Of a DNA stretch of 64,000 bases, positions 17,571 through 25,300 are shown piece after piece. The notes beneath the pieces are model-generated. The model did no database searches. It saw nothing but the letters and a program-made list of their open reading frames with translations, and was not told where the DNA came from. The DNA is taken from the NCBI GenBank assembly GCA_018266105.1, contig JAFEBA010000039.1, positions 29,287-93,286 of the forward strand, written 5' to 3'. Source of the DNA: a bacterium. Lineage in GTDB: Bacteria > Vulcanimicrobiota > Xenobia > Xenobiales > JADMJV01. Both the position numbers and the translations under genes were made by a program. Numbering within the stretch: the first letter of the stretch is position 1; every line of letters starts with the position of its first letter.

Positions 17571-18502
17571 TGTCTCAGGCCCTGAAAATTGAACAACTTC
17601 GCAAAACTTATGCCGGGGGGGTCGAAGCCCTCAAAGGCGTGGACCTCAAGGTCGAGCAGGGCGAGTTTTTCGCGCTGCTTGGTCCAAACGGGGCCGGCAA
17701 GTCCACTCTGATCGGCATTCTGACCGGCTTGGTGAATAAGAGCTCGGGCAAGGTTCGGGTCTTTGAAGAGGACCTGGACGTCTCCCCAGAGCGAGTCAAA
17801 GCCCAGTTGGGAGTGATGACTCAGGAGCTGAACTTCAATATTTTCGAGAGCTGTTGGAATACGGTCAATTTCCAGGCCGGTTACTATGGTATCGACTGGA
17901 AAGAGGCCAGCCGTCGCACAGAGCAGTTGTTGCGCGACCTGGAGCTTTGGGATAAGGCCCAGCAGCCGGTGCGCAATCTCAGCGGCGGAATGAAGCGTCG
18001 CTTGATGCTGGCGCGGGCTCTGGTGCACGACCCTAAGGTCTTGATTTTAGATGAGCCCACTGCCGGACTGGATATCGAGTTGCGCCGCAGTCTCTGGGTC
18101 TATCTGCAGAAGCGCAACGAGGCCGGTTTAACCATTATTCTCACCACCCACTACCTGGAAGAGGCGGAAGCGCTGTGCAACCGGGTGGCCATCATCGACC
18201 AGGGCGTCATTTTGCGCGATGCTCCCACTCGGGATTTGCTAGGACAGCTTAAAAAGCAGACCTTTGTGCTGGAGCTGGCCGAGAGCGGGCCGGTGCCGGC
18301 TGACGATGAAGAAATTCAGTATCGCGAAGTGGATGAGCTGACGCTGGAAGCAGACGTCTCTCACGGGATCACCATGAATGAAGTTTTCGAGCGGCTGGGA
18401 CGCTCTCAGGTCAAAGTCCAGAGCATGCGCACCAAGGCCAATCGACTGGAAGAGCTGTTCATCGATCTGGTGGGCAAGAAAAGCAAAGGCCTGACTGTAT
18501 GA
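17570..18502 (+). CDS. yadG: ABC transporter ATP-binding protein, YadG type
   Basis: 310 residues. Walker A GPNGAGKS (38-45), Q-loop MTQELNFN, signature LSGGMKRR, Walker B LILDEPTAGLD and the switch His in TTHYLEEAE are all intact. The protein is the nucleotide-binding half of an ABC-2 exporter; its partner is the next gene, coupled by an ATGA overlap. The Walker B region and C-terminal tail fit the YadG/CcmA-like group. The exported compound is unknown. The start ATG is tied to the stop of the lipoprotein gene (TAATG), so lipoprotein and exporter are made together. Confidence 0.92.
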   Translation: MSQALKIEQLRKTYAGGVEALKGVDLKVEQGEFFALLGPNGAGKSTLIGILTGLVNKSSGKVRVFEEDLDVSPERVKAQLGVMTQELNFNIFESCWNTVNFQAGYYGIDWKEASRRTEQLLRDLELWDKAQQPVRNLSGGMKRRLMLARALVHDPKVLILDEPTAGLDIELRRSLWVYLQKRNEAGLTIILTTHYLEEAEALCNRVAIIDQGVILRDAPTRDLLGQLKKQTFVLELAESGPVPADDEEIQYREVDELTLEADVSHGITMNEVFERLGRSQVKVQSMRTKANRLEELFIDLVGKKSKGLTV

Positions 18503-19272
18503 ATGCCCACCGACTCTATATCGCCTGGCTGACCCTGACCCGCAAGGAGGTGATGCGCGTGCTGCGCATTTGGACCCAGACCTTGCTGCCGCCGGCCATC
18601 ACCATGGGCATCTACTTCGTCGTGTTTGGTGCTTTTTTGGGCGGTCAGATCCGTCAGATTGAGAACTACCCGTACATTCAGTTCATACTGCCCGGCCTGG
18701 TCATGATGACCTGCATCACCAACAGCTTCTCAAACGTTGCCTCCAGCTTCTTCTCGGCCAAGTTTATGCGCCATATTGAGGAGATGCTGGTCTCGCCCAT
18801 GCCAGACTGGATCATGGTGACGGGCTTTGTGGCCGGTGGCATTGTGCGCGGGGTGATTTGCGGAGTGATTGTGGCTCTGGTGGGGCTGTTCTTTACAAAA
18901 ATCCCGGTCTTCAACGTGTTTATCATCATGTTTTATCTGCTGGCCTCGGCCTCTTTGTTTTCCCTGGCTGGCTTGCTGAACGCGCTGGTGGCGCGTAAGT
19001 TTGACGACATCTCGATCGTGCCAACCTTTGTGCTGACGCCACTGACCTACTTCGCCGGCACCTTTTACAGTATCAAGATGTTGCCGCCGACCTGGAAGAC
19101 CTTAACGCTGGCTAACCCCATTTTTTATATGGTGGACGGCTTCCGCTACGGGTTCCTAGGTATCCACGATGCTTCTCTGCTGGTGGGCGTGGTGCTGCTG
19201 ACGGTGCTCAATCTGCTGGGCCTGGCGGTCTCCATGCACATGGTGAAAAAGGGCGTCGGGCTGCGCAGTTAG
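18499..19272 (+). CDS. yadH: ABC-2 type permease, YadH type
   Basis: 257 residues, six membrane helices. The match to E. coli YadH is clear by motif: FVVFGAFLG, NSFSNVASSFFSAKFMRHIEE, RKFDDISIVPTFVLTPLTYFAG and NPIFYMVDGFRYGFLGI. It forms the membrane channel for the upstream ATPase (ATGA overlap). E. coli YadGH has no firmly known substrate. Together with the coupled lytic-transglycosylase-like lipoprotein this suggests an envelope-related export function, an inference from context only. Confidence 0.92.
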   Translation: MNAHRLYIAWLTLTRKEVMRVLRIWTQTLLPPAITMGIYFVVFGAFLGGQIRQIENYPYIQFILPGLVMMTCITNSFSNVASSFFSAKFMRHIEEMLVSPMPDWIMVTGFVAGGIVRGVICGVIVALVGLFFTKIPVFNVFIIMFYLLASASLFSLAGLLNALVARKFDDISIVPTFVLTPLTYFAGTFYSIKMLPPTWKTLTLANPIFYMVDGFRYGFLGIHDASLLVGVVLLTVLNLLGLAVSMHMVKKGVGLRS

Positions 19273-19286
19273 AAGACGAAATTCCA

Positions 19287-20396
19287 ATGATCCCGCGATA
19301 TACTACCTCCAACGAAGAACTCGACAAAAAGATCTGGGAACTGATCGACCTGAATGGTCCCAGCAAAAACCGCGATCTGATCTTTCAGATGATGGTCACG
19401 GCCTTGAAGTTAGCCAAGGACGACACCGACCGGGGCGACCTGAAGATTATGAACTCCACTCTCAAGGAGATGCGCTTTACCTGGAAAGTCTACGGACCTT
19501 ACCGTCGCCACCGCAAGGTCAGCGTCTTCGGCTCGGCCCGTACACCCGAAGACCATCCCGATTTTAAGATGGCGGTGGAATTCAGCCAGCGCATTGCGGA
19601 TGAGGGTTTTATGACCATCACCGGGGGGGGCAACGGCATCATGAAGGCTGGTAATGCCGGAGCCGGTCGTGAGCGAACCTTTGGAGCCAATATCCGCCTG
19701 CCCTTCGAACAGGCCTCCAACAGCGTCATCTCGGGTGACAGCAAGGTGATCAACTTTAAATATTTCTTCACCCGCAAACTGGCTTTTCTGAAAGAGTCGC
19801 ACGCCGTGGTCTGCTTTCCTGGAGGCTTTGGCACTCACGACGAGGCCTTTGAGTCGCTGACTCTGATCCAGACGGGCAAGTCCCACATGATGCCGGTGGT
19901 GCTGGTGCATCCCGAAGGCAGCAAGTTCTGGACCACCTGGGAGCAGTATGTGCTGGACCATTTGTTGGAACCCGGGCTGATGTCTCCCGACGACACCAGT
20001 CTGTATCTGGTTACCGACTCGGTCGATCGGGCCGTCGAGGAAGTTGTCCACTTTTACCGTCGCTATCACAGCAGTCGCTATGTGGGCGACCAACTTGTCT
20101 TTCGCCTGCAGTCCCCTCTGGCCGCCGAGGAGGTTCAGGAGCTGAACCAGGAATTCAGCGATCTGCTGGCTCAGGGCAGCAGCTATGAGCAAGGCGGGCC
20201 TTTGCCGCAAGAATCTGGCGATCCCGACATCGCTCATCTGCCAAGGCTCTCTTTCCGTTTCGTCAAGCGTAAGTTTGGCCGTTTGCGCCAGCTGATTAAC
20301 CGCATCAACAACTTTCCGCTTCGCAGCGACGCTCATCTCTGTTCTCCGGAAATCGGTCAGGGCGGCAATATTCCAGAAGAGAACGATCCGGATTGA
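19287..20396 (+). CDS. LOG-family (lysine decarboxylase-like) nucleotide hydrolase
   Basis: 369 residues. The Rossmann core has VSVFGSARTPEDHPD, FMTITGGGNGIMKAGNAGA and CFPGGFGTHDEAFESLTLIQTG, the PGGxGTxxE motif with His-Asp in the variable positions. LOG proteins release free bases from nucleotide monophosphates (cytokinin activation in plants, nucleotide turnover in bacteria). About 80 N-terminal and 100 C-terminal residues extend the core, as in larger PpnN-like relatives. It starts 14 bases after yadH and its TGA overlaps the TTG of the next gene (TTGA), so it may be cotranscribed with the exporter. Confidence 0.86.
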   Translation: MIPRYTTSNEELDKKIWELIDLNGPSKNRDLIFQMMVTALKLAKDDTDRGDLKIMNSTLKEMRFTWKVYGPYRRHRKVSVFGSARTPEDHPDFKMAVEFSQRIADEGFMTITGGGNGIMKAGNAGAGRERTFGANIRLPFEQASNSVISGDSKVINFKYFFTRKLAFLKESHAVVCFPGGFGTHDEAFESLTLIQTGKSHMMPVVLVHPEGSKFWTTWEQYVLDHLLEPGLMSPDDTSLYLVTDSVDRAVEEVVHFYRRYHSSRYVGDQLVFRLQSPLAAEEVQELNQEFSDLLAQGSSYEQGGPLPQESGDPDIAHLPRLSFRFVKRKFGRLRQLINRINNFPLRSDAHLCSPEIGQGGNIPEENDPD

Positions 20397-20968
20397 ACGT
20401 TCCCACTCTGCGTCGGCTCAGTCATGATCTGCGTGGCTCGCTGGCCAACCTGCGCATGGGTCTGCAGGCTTGCCGTGAGAGTCCAGACATGCTGACCGTG
20501 CTGGGCGAGGCCCTGCTGCAAGAAGTGGACTGTCTGGACCGGCGCCTGATTCAACTGAACTGGATGGCGCGCTGTGGCGCTCCCAACCCCGAGCTGGTCA
20601 ATGTTCATGCCGTGGTCGAGGGCTGGGCTGCCGACCGCGGCGTCTCGGGCCTGCAGTTGGAACCGGTCCAGGCCCATCTGGACGCCGATCTCTTCAAGGC
20701 CGGACTGGACCAACTCTACGACAATGCCCTCAAACATGGGGGCGGTTGCCTGGGCGTGCGCCTGCTGGTGACCGGTCAGCGCTTGCTGCTGGAGGTTCGC
20801 GATCAGGATAAGGGATGGCCCGACAACATTTATGACTGGCTCAAAGACCCACAGCTCTGGCGTGGGCAGGTGGCTCTCGGCCTGGCGGTTGCCCAGCGCG
20901 TGGCCCGTGCCCACGGGGGGGAACTGATTCTTGAGCCTGGCAGCGCCGCCCTGAGCATTCCCTTATGA
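20393..20968 (+). CDS. Minimal cytoplasmic histidine kinase core
   Basis: 191 residues, one of the smallest complete-looking kinase cores: H-box RLSHDLRGSLANL (His11), N-box QLYDNALKHGG, G1-like VRDQDKGWPD and G2 ALGLAVAQRVARAHGG. There is no sensor, HAMP or membrane segment, so it must sense through a partner or act as a phosphotransfer protein. The start is TTG inside a TTGA overlap with the LOG gene, and its end overlaps the flavin reductase start by ATGA. The Asp/Gly residues of G1 are unusual (DKGW rather than D-x-G-x-G), so ATP binding may be altered. Confidence 0.78.
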   Translation: MNVPTLRRLSHDLRGSLANLRMGLQACRESPDMLTVLGEALLQEVDCLDRRLIQLNWMARCGAPNPELVNVHAVVEGWAADRGVSGLQLEPVQAHLDADLFKAGLDQLYDNALKHGGGCLGVRLLVTGQRLLLEVRDQDKGWPDNIYDWLKDPQLWRGQVALGLAVAQRVARAHGGELILEPGSAALSIPL

Positions 20969-21474
20969 AGATGGAGGCGCAGGAATTCAGACGGACCCTG
21001 GGCCGCTTCGCCACCGGGGTGGTGGCCGTCACGGCCATGTGGGAGGAGCACCCATACGGAATGACGGTCAATTCATTCGCATCCGTTTCTCTCGACCCGC
21101 CCCTGGTTTTGTTTTGTTCCTACCCGGGTGGCCATACTTGCAAGGCCATTCAAGCCAGTGGCGCCTATGGAGTCAGCATTCTCAGGCAGGATCAGATGGA
21201 GCTTTGTAAACGCTTCGCCGGGATGACGGCGGTGGGTGAGATGGACCGTTTTCTGGGCCTGGAATATACGCGCAGTCCGGTTCTGGGGGTGCCCTGGATG
21301 GCTGATTGCCTGGCCTGGCTGGAGTGCCGCCTGGTCAATAGCTGGCAGGCGGGCGATCACGTGGTCTTATTGGGTCAGGTGGAACAAACCCGAATTGGGG
21401 CTGAGGCCGATCCGCTCTTGTTTTTTAATGGGCAGTGGCCCACGATTCAAAGCTCTCCGGGTGGGGTAGGATAA
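20965..21474 (+). CDS. Flavin reductase-like (HpaC type) protein
   Basis: 169 residues. The family core is visible: RFATGVVAVTAMW, the YGMTVNSFASVSLDPPLVLF strand-turn block and GHTCKAI; relatives reduce FMN or FAD with NAD(P)H and feed two-component monooxygenases. The expected DHxxxxG motif appears as AGDHVVLLGQV. Start ATG overlaps the mini-kinase stop (ATGA). No monooxygenase partner is nearby, so the acceptor is unknown. Confidence 0.88.
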   Translation: MKMEAQEFRRTLGRFATGVVAVTAMWEEHPYGMTVNSFASVSLDPPLVLFCSYPGGHTCKAIQASGAYGVSILRQDQMELCKRFAGMTAVGEMDRFLGLEYTRSPVLGVPWMADCLAWLECRLVNSWQAGDHVVLLGQVEQTRIGAEADPLLFFNGQWPTIQSSPGGVG

Positions 21475-21507
21475 CCCTCCAGTTTTCCATCGGAGGAAAT
21501 CCTTATA

Positions 21508-22314
21508 ATGTGTTCTCAAACAGCCGAAAAGACCGAGCTGGTTCGCTATCATGTTGATGGCGGCGTGGCCGTGTTCACCCTGAATGACCCGCCCGCCAAT
21601 ACGTATACGCACGAAATGATGCGCCAGTTGGATGAATGCATCCTCAAGGCTCGTTTCGATCCCAGCGTGCACGTGATTGTGCTGACCGGCCATGGCGACA
21701 AGTTCTTCTGCGCCGGCGCCAACATCAAAATGCTCAGCGAAGTCGACCCCACCTTCAAATACTACTTCTGTCTGCATGCCAACGAGACGCTCAATCGGCT
21801 GGAGCAGACCCCCAAGCTGGTGATCGGCGCCCTCAACGGTCACACTGTGGGTGGAGGCTTGGAAATCGCTATGGCCTGCGACATCCGCATCGCCAAGAAA
21901 GGCGCTGGCAAGGTTGGCTTGCCCGAAATTAACCTGGGCGTGCTGCCCGGCACTGGCGGCACGCAGCGTTTTTCGCGCATCGTGGGGCGCTCCAAAGCCA
22001 TCGAGCTGATGGTCACTGGCGACAGTTTCTCCATGGAAGACGCCAAGGAGATGGGCATCATCAACCAGATCTTCGAAGGCGACAACTTTATGGAGCAGAT
22101 CATGACTTACGCCAAGCAGTTCTGCCCACCCAACAAAGCCGCCCTGGCTGCCGGTCGCATCAAGCGTTCGGTCCAGTCCGGTCTGGAAATCAGCTTCCAG
22201 GAAGCGCTCTCGCTGGAGCGCGAACTGCAGCAGCAGCTCTTTCAGAGTGGCGACGCCAAGGAAGGCCTGGACGCCTACGTCAACAAGCGCAAGCCGGAGT
22301 TCAGCGGCAAATAG
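21508..22314 (+). CDS. Enoyl-CoA hydratase/isomerase
   Basis: 268 residues. Crotonase fold with the oxyanion-hole block FFCAGANIKML and GHTVGGGLEIAMACD, and the acidic catalytic block GLPEINLGVLPGTGGTQR, which carries one of the two usual glutamates; the other is in GLEIAMACD. It should hydrate trans-2-enoyl-CoA in fatty-acid oxidation or a related acyl-CoA route. The start has a strong GGAGGAAA site. Thirty-four bases separate it from the flavin reductase, and a bidirectional terminator follows. Confidence 0.93.
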   Translation: MCSQTAEKTELVRYHVDGGVAVFTLNDPPANTYTHEMMRQLDECILKARFDPSVHVIVLTGHGDKFFCAGANIKMLSEVDPTFKYYFCLHANETLNRLEQTPKLVIGALNGHTVGGGLEIAMACDIRIAKKGAGKVGLPEINLGVLPGTGGTQRFSRIVGRSKAIELMVTGDSFSMEDAKEMGIINQIFEGDNFMEQIMTYAKQFCPPNKAALAAGRIKRSVQSGLEISFQEALSLERELQQQLFQSGDAKEGLDAYVNKRKPEFSGK

Positions 22315-22332
22315 CCTGCCCACTTCGAATCA

Positions 22333-22369
22333 AAAGCCCGGGCCTCATTGCCGAGCCCGGGCTTTTTTT
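22333..22369. terminator. Bidirectional rho-independent terminator
   Basis: An 11-bp stem (AAAGCCCGGGC, 22333-22343, pairing with GCCCGGGCTTT, 22355-22365) closes a loop and is followed by T7 on the plus strand. On the minus strand the same stem is followed by a short T run. It lies between the convergent enoyl-CoA hydratase and STAND ATPase genes and can serve both. Confidence 0.9.
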
Positions 22370-22376
22370 GTTCTGC

Positions 22377-25300
22377 CTACCAGAGTCGAAGGGTCTGCAG
22401 GCGAGAGCGTTCCACGCCGGCGGCGGCCAGCTGGTGGTCGCTCAGATTGAGCCAGTGGCGCATCAGGTTGTTCCAGCGCACACCCAGCTCGGCAGAGGGG
22501 GGGTTTTGGGTCTGGATCTCGGCCAGTGCCTTCAGGGCTGGTTCAATTCTCAGGGCCGGCACATGCTCGGGGTTGGCCTGGTAAAGGCGATAAAGCAAAG
22601 CCAGGGCATCCAGCAGGGCCGCGGTCAACCGCTTGCGATCGCCCAGCAGGGCCAGGTTGATGGAGGCGCTCAGCAGGCGCTCTCCCAGGCCGGGCTGCTC
22701 CACTCTTCCGCCCAGTTGCCCCAGCAGAGAGGAAAGCTGATCGCACTGCGGTTGACAAAGCGGCCCGGGTTGATAGTGAGAGAGTTCTTCGGCCATATCC
22801 GAAATCAGTCGGGGGCTGAGCAGGGCAGTCTCCAGTTGCAGGATGGTGTGCACCCAGGCCACCACCCATTCCCCTGCCATTTCGGGTGAAAGCGCGCGCA
22901 GTCGACCGAGGCAGTTACACGAATCTTCGGCGCAAAACTGCAAAAAGTTGGCATGGCTTCGGTCTTCCAGGACCAGCAGTCGCAAGCGACAGCGCAGGCG
23001 CTCCTGCAGAACCTCGGTCCGCTCCTGGGGAATCTGACTGAGCAATTGAGCCGCCTCGCGGAAGTCGGCGGCCGCCCGGTCGACCTGGCCCAGTTTGTCC
23101 AGCGCCAGAGCTCGACCGAGGTACATCCAGCTCAGCACTTCGGCTCCCAGAGGTTGAATTTCTTCCAGCGAGAGTACGTAGGTCAATTCTTGCACCACCT
23201 GCGTGAACTGGCCGCCTACCCTGAGTAACTGAGCTTTTTGCGTGGCCAATTGGGCCAGCAGCCGAGGCCGGCCCGGGTTCTCGGAGAGCAGGCGGGTGGC
23301 TTCGTCCAGATCGCGCATGGCTCGTGGGCCTAAACCAGCACGCAGGAGGCCTTCGGCACGACGAGCATAGACCTCGGTCAGCAACTCGTTGGAAGAATTC
23401 TCTTCGGAACGAAGTTGGGCGACGGATTCGGAAAGGTCTTCCAGGGCTTCGGTCAGCCTCTGGCAGGAAAGTCTTTCGCTGCCCCGCTGAAAAAGGGCCC
23501 GAGCCTGCACTGAGCCGCTGGCCTCTGGTTGCAATTGGCCGTACAGGCGAGCCAGCGCAACCAGCACGTCCGCGCGGGCCAGTCGCGTGGATTCGTCACT
23601 TTGAGGATTGCGCTCGGCCTCGATTTGGGCAAACAGCTTTTCTACCGGCTCAGACAGCGGGACATCCGGAGCCTCTTCCCGCGTCTTCAGGAATTCAGCA
23701 TAAAGAATGGTAAAGTCTTGCCAGAGTTGTTGATGGGCCTGATTTCCCATCAGCTCCAGCAGCAATTCCATCCGCAAGGCGGGATCGGCTTTGCGCTGCC
23801 GCAATTCTTCCAAGCCGGCCAGTAGCTCGGCGATGGCCAGCGGGTAGCGTTCCTGGCGATTCAAGATATGGGCCCGCAGTCGGCGCAGTTGCAAGCGCTC
23901 TTCCCAGGCTTTGTCCGGGTCGCCGCTGAGCAGATCACTGGCGGCCTGCAGATCTTCCAGGGCCGCATCGGTTTCGTTCTGAGTGATTTGCAAGGCCGCC
24001 CGGCGCCGCAAAACTTCGGCCTGTTGCAGCCGATCCGGTTCCTCCCCGGCGTCGGCGCCATAGAGGTGGAAGGCCAGACCAAAATCCTTGAGGGCCTGAT
24101 TCAAGTCTCCCTGAGTTTGGGCCAGCTCGGCCCGCAGACGATGGGCTGAAGCCAGCTGGCGGTCCAGGTTGCCGGTGCCGCTCCGCACGCGCAGGCTCAG
24201 GACCTGAATGGCTTTGCTGGCCGTTTCCAGTCCCGTGACCGGGTCGCCCAGATGGTGCAAAGCTTCGGCCTGCAACAGATGGGCCTGGGCCACCACTTCG
24301 CCCGGGCCTCCCAGGCGCTCTTCCAGCAGGCGGATGGCGCTGGCAGCCCGGTCGGCCGCCTGGCTGGCTTCGCCCAGCTGCAGATAGAGCTGGCCGCTAT
24401 TGAAATAGACCGAGGCAAGTCGGCGCAAATCCGGCTGTTGAAGCTTGCCGGAGTTGAGCCCATAGAGAAAGTCTTCAATGGCTTTGTCATAGTCTTGCAG
24501 TGCCTCGCGCCGCCTGGCCAGTTGGCTCAAGCAGTCGCCCCGACCCTGATAGGTCTGAGCCCGGAAAGGACGCAGGTCGCTTTGTTCTTCGCATTCGATC
24601 AACTGGGCCTGGAAGGCCAGGGAGCGAGTATAGTCCTCGATGGATTCATCAATGCGGTTGCGTTTGCGACGCAGTTCAGCACGAGCGTGGTAGGCTTCAG
24701 CCAGGGCCAGCCGCAGGTCCAATCGCCCCTGGCGCACTTGCTGGCTGTAACCGTGAATCGCCTCATCGTAGGCGTCCAAAGCCTCCTCGAAGCCCTGCAG
24801 GGCCTCGTAGGCGCGGGCCTGCAAGATCTGCACTTCGGGCGATTTGGTGTTACTCCAGTCTACTCCCTGGACTTCCTCCAGATGCTGCGTCAGCAACAGC
24901 GCCTGGTCCAGATCCAGCAAGGAATTGTCGTTCTCGCCCACCACTCGATAGGCTTCAGCGCGAACGATCAGAGCCTTGACCCATTCGTTGAAATGGGTGG
25001 ATACGTCGCTTTGGTTCCCTCGAGCCTGGGCCTGACGGGTGCTTTGCTCCAGAAGATTCAGGGCTTCCTGGAGATCGGTCAGAGCTCTCGGCCAGAGGCT
25101 GTGGTCGGCCGCGCAACGGGCTCGCTGGACCAGTGCTCGGGCCAGGCCCAACCGGGGCTGTTGTGGGCCTCCTTCGACCAGCGACTGACGGTGGTGCTCC
25201 ACCGACTGGTGGGCGCATTCCCAGGCCTCACCAACCTGGCCCAGTGAGCGCAGGGCCTCGCTGCGGCGATTGAGAGCCGAAGCCAGACCGCTACGGTAGT

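Noticed and set aside
19410..20336. Minus-strand ORF of 308 residues
   Set aside because: Antisense shadow of the LOG-family gene.
22321..22376. CCCGGG-rich palindrome as a possible attachment or repeat site
   Set aside because: It is fully explained as a bidirectional terminator with T runs between convergent genes.
24252..25247. Plus-strand ORF of 331 residues
   Set aside because: Antisense to the TPR region of the STAND ATPase; Leu/Gln bias is a mirror of TPR codons.
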